NCBI GenBank assembly: GCA_001574975.1 | Contig: KQ965759.1 | Span: 62,001-126,000 of the forward strand | Reading direction: 5' to 3' | Length of the DNA: 64,000 bases | From: Gonapodya prolifera JEL478 | Lineage: Eukaryota; Monoblepharomycota; Monoblepharidomycetes; Monoblepharidales; Gonapodyaceae | Shown: one piece after another, positions 20,931-31,109 of the stretch | Layout: each line of letters begins with the position of its first letter | Numbering within the stretch: position 1 is the first letter of the stretch | Translations under genes and position numbers: made by a program | The notes under the pieces: generated by a model | Told to the model about the DNA's origin: nothing | Database searches by the model: none | Seen by the model: the letters and a program-made list of their open reading frames with translations, nothing else

Positions 20931-21884
20931 GGTGACGAGTGATCATAGCACGAACCTCTGCAAAGAAGGAAATGCATTCAATTTGTAAGCAAAAGTAAAG
21001 GAAAAGACGAAGGCTATTTTCAATGCCGTGTGTTCCTTTTCTCCGCGCAAAAGGCGGCGCACTTATATGCAACCGCCATCATCAAGATGGCCGTCAGTAC
21101 CATCGTGCGCACAAAAACTCTGGAGTTTGTCGAATGGACGTGGCCGGTGCTCCCAAGGTTCTCAGTGAGTCTGATGCAGTATTCAGGTTTGGCAACATTA
21201 GCAGTCAATATCACAACATCTCTTGCCACGATGCAGCTTGGTACATCCAATGCACAATCCCGCTTACCGTTCTCCTCATGCCCACCGCACGAATAAATGC
21301 AGCCATAGAATTTAAATTTAATTAACAATATATTACTAACTTATGATTGAAAGCACAGCTACGGCCATATGCGCGGAAAAGTGCCGCTTCCCGTCCGATC
21401 AGCGCAGCGAAGCCCGCGACAGCCCAGTCAGTACTAGCGTGAGAGATCAGCTGGGAATACTGGGTGCTGTAGTTTTGCTTTTTGCCACGCTTCCTCCGGA
21501 ATGCACTCTGCTTCCGGACGGACTTGATGTAACGTTGTTTCCACCACTGCCATGCGTCGGTGGCAATCTTTTTGTAAGTTTTTCCGAACAGGTCGTGGGA
21601 GAGCCTTACCAACATCGACCGGTTTGGTACGGTGGAACTCTCCATAGCTTTTGGTGTCCTCGGTCCTTACAAGAAATCTGATTCTGATTAAAATTTATAC
21701 TTTGTACAAAACACAAACGTTCGGCGTTTACATATCGCTGAACCAAGACTAATTCCGCCGTGCCCGTCGCCTGGCTCCGACGCCCGGAGAGGTATAGGGG
21801 GGGGGGGGGAACACTTCAAGTGGATCTCCAAAACCAATGTCATACAGCCGTCATAAAGGCCACCAAATGCCAAACGAATTGATT
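20931..21884. other. Region with weak overlapping ORFs only
   Basis: A minus-strand frame at 21645-21322 (MESSTVPNRSMLVRLSHDLF...) and a plus-strand frame at 21343-21681 overlap on opposite strands. Neither has a recognisable domain, so at most one is real. A run of eleven to twelve G lies near 21797. Confidence 0.35.
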
Positions 21885-22517
21885 TCATGAGCCACGCCAC
21901 TGAAGATTGAAATCATTGATATAATGAGGGGTCATTCGACGGCATTGCGATTGGAGAAACAGCAAGATTTCATTTGGGTCACGAAACGTTTTGAGGGGTA
22001 CGAGAAGGCAGGATTCTCACCCCTTCAACGAGCTCATTGGTTTTCCTATCTTCGGCAGTTGTCGAGACATCTTCCTTGCCCGTCCGTTGTTGTTGCAGCC
22101 GTTGCGACAGAGCTCCAGATTTGGCACCCCGATCCTGGTTCTGCAACATTTAGTGAGCGTCGGATCTCAAATGGACGCCCTTGAAAAACATATCAGTATC
22201 AACTCTGCAACTTACGGCCTTGGCTCGTTGCTCGGCGGCTTCACGAAGGCGGAATAATGACAGGGTCACACCATTTTGCGCACACCTCGGGATGGCACCA
22301 CTGTACACCCACCGGCCAATCTGGCAACTCTGTCCTCATCAGACGCCGCGATTTTCGTTCGCTGCGTCGAGTCGGGCACGTAGGCCTGGGGAGGGGCGGC
22401 GAGTTGAGTCGGCGATGCGGGGGAGGTGGTCGACCCGTAGGCGCGGGTCTGGGGAGGAGTGTCACCGCCAAGCCGGTGACCGGATTTGGGTTCCGGGGAG
22501 CCGCAGATGTTGCCCAT
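21885..22517 (-). CDS. SVIP-like, N-myristoylated p97/VCP-interacting small protein
   Basis: Four exons (22517-22313, 22238-22216, 22140-22021, 21899-21885) give exactly 120 codons before the stop. The N-terminus MGNICGSPEP carries Gly2 for N-myristoylation and Cys5 as a possible palmitoylation site, so membrane anchoring is expected. After a low-complexity linker, residues about 58-85 read SDEDRVARLAAAEQRAKANQ followed by DRGAKSG. This matches the VCP-interacting motif and the E-x-R-x-A-x-x-RG helix of small VCP/p97-interacting proteins, which inhibit ER-associated degradation. The tail is Gln/Arg-rich and ends WRGS. Two tiny exons and standard splice sites make the model self-consistent. 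It lies head-to-head with SRP68. The family call rests on the short helix and the myristoylation signal, so moderate caution applies. Confidence 0.65.
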
Positions 22518-22706
22518 TGAGCGATTACCCGGATTGGTCGTGGAAGGTGGTGGAGCTGAGGCTCGCGGAATTACAAACATCGTGGCAGTAAGTGCGCGCA
22601 TAAAGTTCAAGTTTGCCACCACTCTCCCGAACCTCCCATTCGGTCGGACACATCCTTGACCAGGGAGGCAACAGTATTCAGTAAACCATCTTCTCCACAT
22701 CGCGAG
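22518..22706. promoter_or_regulatory. Divergent (shared) promoter region of SVIP-like and SRP68 genes
   Basis: Only 189 bases separate the two start codons. The segment contains GGATTGGTC near 22531, which reads as an inverted CCAAT-type box. No TATA box is evident. That it acts bidirectionally is inference from spacing. Confidence 0.4.
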
Positions 22707-25387
22707 ATGGCGCCCGCCTCGGATTCAGAGCTGGAAACTGGGGACGTTTCGAATTCCAATCCACAGGACACTCGCGACGCGGCGAAGGAGGTCAAGGACA
22801 AGGGAACACCGTTTGACCGTACGTGCACTCACGTTTCTGCGCTGTGATGGCGTGATCCTTACACACTCTTGAATTTTGCTGGTATTCGATGCCGGTCGAT
22901 CAAATAGCCCTCACGCTGACACACGATGCTCGGAATATGTACGGATTGAGACACCAGGATTATGAGAGATACCGGTGAGACTCCCTCTTCCCGTTCGGGG
23001 ACGCCAGCCGCGAATCAAGGCCCCTAAATGCTCATTCCTGTCCACCGAACCCCCGTGACCAGCCACTACTGCACCCGCCGGGTCGCACACCTTCGAAAGC
23101 TTCTCAACATCACGCAAGTCACCGGCACCAATCGGCAGAACCGGCGTTTCGTCCGGAAGGCCATTACACCGGAGCTCGTCTTGGACAGCCGCCACCTGCA
23201 CGTTGCTCTCTTCGACGCCGAACGTGCCTGGGCGTACGCCATGGAGCTCAAGGAGGGCACAAAGGAAAATCCACGCAAGAGGCACCATTTAATGGGGAGG
23301 TTGAAGAGGGCGGTGGAGCATGCGGGGTTGGTAAATGAGATGTGCGAGTGAGTTGTCGCAGCTGCAGTTTGTGGAAGAATCTTTTCCCCCTGATTCTTCA
23401 CAAACTCCTCAGATACGTCCTCGCCAACCCCCCTCCCCCGCCCGAGCCCGAACCCACTCCCGAACTCGCACTCGACCCCTCAAAACCTCTCCCACCCTCC
23501 CTGCTCAAGCTTCGCGCCCAGCAAAAATCGCGCCGCGTTCCCGCTCGTGTCGACGAGCTTTCGGTGAGCGATGCCAAGGCATACGCGGCCACCATGAAAG
23601 GTATTCTGGCCGTCGAGAGGAGGGATTGGAGAATGGGAGCGGAGAGTTTGGAGAAGGCGAGGTGGGTGACAATACGACGCGCGGGCTCGAGGCACCGGAA
23701 TCTCAAAAGTCCACCCCCACCCCCACACACCTTCAAGGTCCGCCTACGCCTCCATCATACAAAGCCCGCAATGCACGTCCCAACGCCGCTCCCTCGCGCA
23801 CGCCGCCATCGACACACTGAGTCCCCAGCTGCGCTTCTGCGCGTACAACCTGCGGCTCACGTCTGGCTCAAGCGAGGAAGACCTTTCGGAACTCGTGGCG
23901 GTGCTTCGAGACTCCGCCGGTGCTGCGGGTCTGGAGGGACTTCAGGGCGCCGCTGAAAAGGAGCTTGAAAAGGCCATGCAGGGAAAAGGGGAGACGGCCA
24001 AGGCGGAGAAGATCGCGTGGAGGGCCAAGAAGACGGAGATTGCCAACCCGAAAGTGGCCGCGATCGTCGTGAGGGCGCGGCAGGCGGACGAGGCGCTGGA
24101 TGGTGTGAAAGCGACTTCGGGTGACGAGGAAGGCGGGCGGGTCAAACTTATTCAAGAGTATGATCGGGTGTTGGAGACGTGGTGGGAGGCGCAGAGGGAG
24201 GCGGACCGGGACGTGAGAGAGGATGAGGTGAGCCTTGGTTGCTTTTTCCAACGTGAAATGTATCTCTCACGTGTATTTCGAGCAGTCCACATCCAAGGCG
24301 CAACCAGGCGTCGAGCTGACACCACGCGCTGCAAGCCTCCGTGTTGTAGCATCGTACACCGCGTATAGGAGGTTGATGCACACGATTGATAGGAACATCG
24401 TCCTGGCTGCTGATGTTGAGGAGAAGCTCGCGAGCTCGTCGGATCCTGAAGCGCCGACGGGGTCGAAAGAGGGCAAGAAGGGGAAACGGGCGAAACTGAA
24501 GAAGGATGTGCCGAAGAGGGAGGATGTGGCCAGGTTGTGGGATGGGGTCGTGCAGGTGTGTGGCGGGAGAGGGTGGTGAAAAGGCTTGAACTTCGGTGTG
24601 AATTCAACGACTTTCCCTACTTGCCAGAGTTTGTCGGAAATTCAGGAGTTGTTCGCCGTGCAGGCAGATCCGGCTCTGCTTGTGATTGTGTCATCGCAAG
24701 CGTCGCTCGCCCGTGCGCAAAAGTTGGTGCTTTTTCCTTCATCTCGCTGGCGAACGATTGTCTCAAGCTCGTCCCCCTTTCCAGGTGCCTACACCTTGCC
24801 CTCGCTCAGAACTCGCCCGTACCTGCGTTCGCCCTCATGTCTCGAAGTCTGCAACACATTTCGACAGCTCGCACGGAAGCAGAGCAGTCGCTGCGTCGTG
24901 TCGGGCGACTGCCCACGGCGGCTGAAGATGGAGCTGAGCTCAAGCGGATCGTGGAGGAGAGCAAGGCCCTCGAGTCTCGTGTAGGGAGCGAGAAGGTGGC
25001 GGTGAGGGCCCGTTGGGTCTCGGAGAGCAAGGTTGTGGAGAATCAGGTTCCAAAGGGCTCAGTCGTCGTGAGTTGAATTGCCTCTTGCCGTGGCGAATTT
25101 CCGCAATACTGATTGATAACCGTGTCCATGCATACATCAAGATCCCGTTGATCGCCGATCTCGACGCGCCTCGATTCACGTTCGACGCTTCTGCGCCCAA
25201 CATCGTTGTGTTCCCGCCAGTACCATCTCCTGTCCCACCCAAGCCGGTGTTTTTCGATTTGTCAGTGGGGGGAATCAAGTACGACCGCAGCCGACTGGAA
25301 GGAAAGGGCGAGTTGCCGAAAAAGAGAGAGGAGAAGAAGCCGCAGCAGCAGGCGGGGTGGTTTGGAGGGTGGTTTGGTAGAGGTTGA
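22707..25387 (+). CDS. SRP68: Signal recognition particle subunit SRP68
   Basis: SRP68 binds 7SL RNA and SRP72 in the cytosolic particle that targets nascent secretory proteins to the ER. The ATG at 22707 starts MAPASDSELETGD. After introns come LTHDARNMYGLRHQDYERYR and HYCTRRVAHLRKLLN (22908 to about 23130), the RNA-binding TPR-like region with VALFDAERAWAYAMELKEG and ENPRKRHHLMGRLKRAVEHA, EYVLANPPPPPEPEP, then SPQLRFCAYNLR, SYTAYRRLMHTIDRNI, DVARLWDGVVQ and AFALMSRSLQHISTARTEAE. The C-terminus DLDAPRFTFDASAPNIVVFP through KPVFFDLSVGGIKYDRSRLE ending in GWFGGWFGRG matches the SRP72-binding end of the family. About nine exons; the length is near that of animal SRP68. All conserved blocks are present in order and no break was noticed. 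Head-to-head with the SVIP-like gene. Confidence 0.92.
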
Positions 25388-25608
25388 AGAGTTATGGAGA
25401 CTCGTACTCGCGACAATACGATTTTCTGATTCGCGTCCACATATCATATTTTTATTCTGTTGGTGTCCGCGCTAGTTTCCTGTTGTCTGTTGTCAACTTC
25501 CCAAAAGGGAGATATTGGACAAACAAAACCTCTGATACCCCGGGCCCGTGCGGCACGAATGGGGCACACTTTCTTTCACCGCTCCTTCGCTCAGCCCTCC
25601 AATCACTG

Positions 25609-27926
25609 ATGGCTGACTTCGACGCTGACAGTCGCGAGAGTCCCCCGCCGTACACGCCCTACGAGTCCCGCGTCGAGCTGTCCCTGACTCCACCCCGTCA
25701 ACTGCCGATCGTCGCTGCTCCCTCCATAAGACAACATTCACATCCAACCGGCGCCTTCTCCTCACCCCGGGCGTGTTTTGACGAGGAAAACTGTCGCCCC
25801 GCCGCGGCCCAGCTCCACCAGCCGTACTCAGCAAAGTATCGCGACGTCTGGGCATCGGTCCTATTTTTGGTCACCGTCTCAGCTGTCTGCGGTTCGTGCA
25901 CTTTTTCATTCTCCACTCGTTTTATTCGATCATTGAGAGTACTCCGTTCTCGTCCGTCAGTTCTGGCTGCATTCGGAGCTCCATCGCTCCAAACCTCGAC
26001 AACGTCAGGCGATCAGACAACCTTCCTCTTTCCCCTATTTGATGCAGTTTATCTACTACTCTACGAGGTGCTTGTTGGCACTATTTCTACAGTGTGGCTC
26101 GGTGTCCTCATCTTTCGGTGAGTGCTTGAAGGACGTCGCTGAGTCCATAAGCGTCGAGAGCGCGATGAGAATAAAATAACGGCTTTCAGATGGCCAACAT
26201 TTGCAATGCACTTCGTTTTCATCTCGCCAATTCTATTGTTGATGGCGTTATCAATCGTAATGGTAATTAGAGGATCTTCATTACTCTGGTTCTTCCTTTC
26301 GCTCTTTGCTATGCTCGTACTTGGAGCAGTTTACTGGGGAGTCCGCGAAAGGATCCCACTGTCAGCCTCAATTGTGAGGCAAAGTGTCGATGTTTCGAAG
26401 AAATGTTCGTCTCACTGGCTGCTCCCCTCAACCTCACTGGTATAACTTTCTGACGGTTCCTTCTCCCGCTTTACATTCAACAGATCCTTCAGTATTCTGG
26501 CTCGCACTCGTCCAACTGCTCGTCGCTCTCATCTGGATCGGTGTCTGGGCCGCATCACTCACGGGAATTCAAGTCAAACTCTTCTCACCACTGCGAGTCG
26601 GACTCACATCGAGCACCTTCCCAAAAGGGTTGCTATACTCGTTCTTTACACTTTCTGCGTATTGGGTTGCGCAAGTGATAGGTTCCGTTGGATATGTCAC
26701 AGTTGCAGGTAATTTCAACCCACGGCTTTTCAAGCTGATCAACTGACCGAGACAACGGCACGTCTCCCGCCCCCCACATCTAAACCACGCAGGCCTATAC
26801 GGAACATTCTACTTCCAAGGTATCCACAACCCACGGACGGGCAAGATCCAACTCGAGGTTCCCAACCCCGTCTGGCAGTCTTTGAAGCGCGCCCTCACAA
26901 CAAGCTTCGGCACTACTTGCTTCGCGTCCTTGATTGTCTCGTGGATAAATTTCCTGAGAGCTTCGGGGAAAAAAGCCAGAGATGTGAGCCGCTGGGCTGG
27001 TGTATCAGATCACCCTGGTCGCCGCTCCACCACCTAACACGCAACTGCACCCCACGCCTATCTCCTCACGACCCATCCAGAGCGCACTCAACGGCCGCAC
27101 CGTTTTCCCCTGCTGCGCCGCCACGTGCTTCCTCTGCCTCACGTCCATCATCGGGGACTTTGTGGAATGGCTCAACCGGTACGCTCTTGTCGACGTCGCC
27201 ATTTTTGGCAAATCGTTTTGCGCGGCTGCAAGGGATACGAGCGAGCTTATGGACGCGAAGGGGTTGCATACGGCGGTGAATGATTTGGTTGTGAATACGG
27301 TATGTTTTGTATTGACTTGGCGCAGGAGGTGCTCACAAGAGGCGCCTTTTTCGGGGAATTAACATAGGTCTTCCCTCCACACAGGTTCTTACTATCGGGG
27401 CTCTCTTCGTCGGCGGAATCACGGCGACGATCGGTGGCTCCTATGCTGGCCTGTCCGCTCGAATACAGTACAATTGGTGAGGGTTTACGCACACAATGAC
27501 AGTTGACAGTTGGCACTTTTCACAATTGCGCGCTCACGTACATCTAACTCGATCCAGGATTGCATGGACCGGCAATCCCAACGGCGCGTCCGAGGTCATC
27601 GCGCTTTCGATCGTGATCGGTCTTGTGGTGGGACTCACCATATTCGGGATCGTGTCGTCGGTGGTTTCGGCCTCCGTGACTGCTACCTTTGTGTGCATGG
27701 GTGAGTAGCTTTCAATTCGTTTTGCGATGCAATAATATGACCAGCCGGGCCAACTGACTGAACATTTTTTCTTTCACTCAAGCCCGAGAACCGCAGGTTT
27801 TGGCCAAGTCGAAACCAATTTACACTCAGCTGATCCAGCAAGTGAGTGGTGACGATGCTGTTGGATCCTGTCAAGTTGATCGAACCGTGTCTCCATTAGA
27901 CATACACCGACGTTACCCTCTGGTGA
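25609..27926 (+). CDS. PNS1: PNS1/CTL (SLC44) choline-transporter-like membrane protein
   Basis: A multi-pass plasma-membrane protein of the choline-transporter-like family. The N-terminal cytosolic region contains SPPPYTPYE; PPPY is a WW-domain (Rsp5/Nedd4) docking motif. Exons then encode a first helix (WASVLFLVTVSAVCGSCTF), a long loop, and roughly nine more helices including HFVFISPILLLMALSIVMVI, FFTLSAYWVAQVIGSVGYVT and ALSIVIGLVVGLTIFGIVSS. The family signature is clear in YALVDVAIFGKSFCAAARDT followed by SELMDAKGLHTAVNDLVVN, and in YFQGI. The last exons read FVCM, AREPQVLAKSKPIYTQLIQQ and, after a short intron, TYTDVTLW with a stop at 27924-27926. An alternative without that last intron would run into the next gene's first exon, which I consider unlikely. 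About ten exons. Confidence 0.85.
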
Positions 27927-28081
27927 CAATTTTTGATATTACAACCCGCTTTACTTCCATTGAGAGCGCATTGCAATGCATTTTGTGTGAATATAAATTC
28001 CATTCGTTATACAAATTTCATGGCACTCTAATTGGTGCATTGACTCAGCATCCACCCCAGAAACGCCGCTGCAGACCTCTC

Positions 28082-30590
28082 ATGGAGAACCCCCGGAAAC
28101 CCACAGTTTTCACGGTGGACCTGTCCGAGGGCGCCTCGGAAGCACCCAAAACCCCGCCTCAAATCACCAAGAAGTGGGAAAAGTGGGCAGAACGACGAAG
28201 GTGAGCCAGGGGGGACGCCGGATTGCGCACTTCGTGGCGCGGACAAGCAAGCATGGCGGGAAATACTCGCTTTAAGGTCGATGGAAGTTCTCCCCCGCGG
28301 CTTCTGGGTCTGTCTCGCGGTGTCGTTCTCGGTGGCGGTTGACTTTGACTTTTAACATCCAACAAACGCCGGCACGTGATTGCTGCCACAACTCGACTGA
28401 AACCGGTATCTCGACATCTATCATAGCGTTAGCGTGGAGGAAATACAAGAGAAGGTGGAATCGGCCGCGGAGAGAAAGAAGGTACTGTCACCCCTTCCAT
28501 CACAGTCAATGTCTCGTATTTCCTCACCCGGGGCTCCTATGAACAATCGATTGCTATAGAACTACGATGAAGCTCGAGCCTCAAAAGCCCGCGAGATTGT
28601 CGAGCGTGCTCGCGAATCTGCAAGCAGGGTCAAGGAGGAACTTTCAGCTGAACAGCAGGACCTCTTGGCTGGAATACTTCAGAAGTTGGAGCTTGCTGGT
28701 GCCAAGAAGGAGGAAATGGTGCGTACTGACTGCTGCATTGGGGGAGAGGAAGGTTGACGGTAATTTTGCAGGAACGCGCCCGAGTCGAGTTTGTTCGCCA
28801 GCACAACAAGGAAGTTCTCGAACGTAGGGAGAAAGCAAACTCACCCCAGATAGAGTAAGCTTATTTGTGCATCTTCATGGCTCGGAAAATCCTTACCGTA
28901 TCGTAGTCGGAAGACAGAGGAAAAGCTCGCCGCGGCTGCGGAGCGACGAGCTGCTCTCGAACGTGAACGTGTCGAGGCCCTCCGTCAGTACAACCAACAA
29001 GTAGTTGAGAAAGGTATTATCGCAAGCACTCCGGTTATGTGAGTTGACTCCCAATGCAGGACGTTTGGAACCAAGATTTCACCCGTTTTTCTTCATGTGA
29101 ACCAGCGACCGCTCTGTCGATGAGAAACTCGAAGCTGCTGCGGAACGCCGTGCGAACCTTGAGAAAGAGAAAGTGGAGTCACGCCGTCAGTATCATCAAA
29201 GTGTGCTCGAGCGAAGCCTCAACGCAAGCAACTCTGAAAGGTGGGTGTCTCACAGAGACCCCTGCTCCACATCCCCAAGAGTTTACATCGCCTTGCTCCC
29301 CCACAAACAGTGATCGCTCTGTTGAAGAAAAACTTGAGGCTGCAGCTGAGAGACGAGCAGCGCTTGAACGCGAGAAGGTCGAAGCTGCAAGACAGCACAA
29401 CAAAAGCGTCCTCGAGAAGAGCCAGAGCGTCGCGTCTCTCGTCTCGTGGGTGGAACTAACTACCGTGATGAAATCGTAACGCCATTTCTCGACTTTCCCA
29501 TCTTTGCAACTTTAGTGAGCGCTCCGTCGACGAGAAGCTTGAAGCAGCAGCTGAGCGGAGGGCCGCGCTGGAAAAGGAACGTGTCGAAGCAGCCCGTCTC
29601 CACAACCAAAACGTCCTCGAGAAGGTGCTGGCCGCTACATCTGTCTCATCGTTAGTATCATCCAGTCTTGTTTCATCAGTATCGTGCACGAGTTCAACCT
29701 GTCTCAATTTGTTCCAGGGACCGGTCAGTCGAGGAGAAACTCAAGGCAGCGTCAGAGCGCCGCGCTCAGCTCGAGAAGGAGCGTGTGGAGGCCGCTCGTC
29801 AGCACAACCAAGCCGTGCTGGAGAAGAGCACCACCGCCTCGAATGGAAACTCGTATGTATCGAGAAGCTTGATGCAAAGGTGGACCATTGTGATGCGAAT
29901 TCCAACCTCTGTTTTTATTCGCGGTAGTGATGCTTCAGTGATTGAAAAGCTACAAGCGGCAGCGGAGCGTCGTGCAGCCATGGAACGTGAGAAACTTGAA
30001 GCACTCCGACAGCATCACCAGGCTGTACTCGAACGAAGCCTTAATGCGGGCACGTCGACACCGTGAGTGATTTTATCTGTCGATACTTGTTGCGGCGGCT
30101 TATGGGATGCATCTGGTATTAGGGATCGCTCTGTTGAAGAGAAGCTGGAAGCCGCTGCGGAGAGAAGGGCAACCCTGGAGAAGGAAAAGATCGAAGCTGC
30201 CCGTCTTCACAATCAAAGTGTCGAAGCAAGGAAAGATGCAGCCGTACAGGATGCGTGAGTACTTTTGATTTGAGGGCAGGTTACAGAAAAATATGTCACC
30301 TATTCAATCGCACTTGGTAACAGGCTGAAGCCAGGCGCGGAAGATATCGCAGCAAAACTGTCGCAGGCCGAGGCACGCCGTAAAGCCATGGAGGCAGAGA
30401 GATTGGAAAAGTTGAAGGACCGTGAGTGCCATGCCCATTTCAATGGTTGCGTTATGGTTTTAACCGGCGTCGACCATGCACAGTTGAGAGGCGCGGCGAG
30501 ATGGCCCGCAAGCGCAAGTCCCTCTCGCAAATCAATGAGGCGGACCTTCCCCCCATCGAAGGATCTTCCGGTGCAGTTGCTGCATTGTGA
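28082..30590 (+). CDS. Stathmin-like repeat protein with one repeat per exon
   Basis: A coiled-coil protein built from stathmin-like helical units, so binding of tubulin is a reasonable guess. The ATG at 28082 starts MENPRKPTVFTVDLSEGASE. Exons 2-4 encode a Glu/Lys/Arg-rich helix (VSVEEIQEKVESAAERKK; NYDEARASKAREIVERARES). Then come seven consecutive exons of 132 or 135 bases (28907-29038, 29106-29240, 29311-29445, 29516-29650, 29718-29852, 29928-30062, 30123-30254), each coding one copy of D-R-S-V-E-E-K-L-E-A-A-A-E-R-R-A-x-L-E-K-E-(K/R)-(V/I)-E-A-x-R-x-x-(N/H)-x-x-V-(L/V)-E. All flanking introns are phase 2, so the exons are symmetrical and can duplicate without breaking the frame. Two further exons end at a stop at 30588. 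The similarity is to the stathmin linker ('AAEERRKSHEAE'); the animal regulatory N-terminus is not apparent. Confidence 0.75.
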
Positions 30591-31109
30591 TGATAGAAGG
30601 ACCTGATAACGTAGTTGGTAGGCATTATTTCCCACTGATGGGCTTGTCCACTCCCTTTTCACTTTGGCGTTTCACGTAATATGATGGAATTTTTCTGCAA
30701 TGTTCCTGTGGGGCGTGGCCTGTCGCACTTCAGCAAGGTGTGATAGCGTGCACAAAACTCCACCTGGTTTATTTTACAATTTTACGTCACAAAAGCGTGG
30801 TTGAAATATGAAACCTGCGATTTGGTCTCGCAGGTGTGGATGTGCGACCTCGGGGGGAGGGGGGGGCGGGGTCGGCGGGGTCGGCGGGGTCTTTCGGCCA
30901 ATCTCGACCTCTGTGCACTTTTGGTGACGGGAAGCCGACCCAGCTAACTCCCCTGGAAGATACCCAGCCTTACCACCCGCCGTATACCGGTTGTCACCAA
31001 GCTGGACTCCCGGAGGTCGCTTCGCACTCTTCAAAGTAGTGCTGGGGTCGGTGGCTCCACCGTCCTCAGGGAAGTTTATGACATATCTCCCGTCGGTCTC
31101 TTGCTGCTG
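30591..31109. other. Intergenic region with a G-rich tract
   Basis: This lies between two genes on the same strand. At about 30852-30892 it holds runs of G (GGGGGGAGGGGGGGGCGGGG then three GTCGGCGGGG units) with strong quadruplex potential. It should include the terminator of the stathmin-like gene and the promoter of the RING gene. The minus-strand ORF here is a composition shadow. Confidence 0.45.

Noticed and set aside
21322-21681. Overlapping ORFs on both strands (21322-21645 minus, 21343-21681 plus)
   Set aside because: No domain, splice or start evidence favours either; at most one could be real, so neither is called as a gene.
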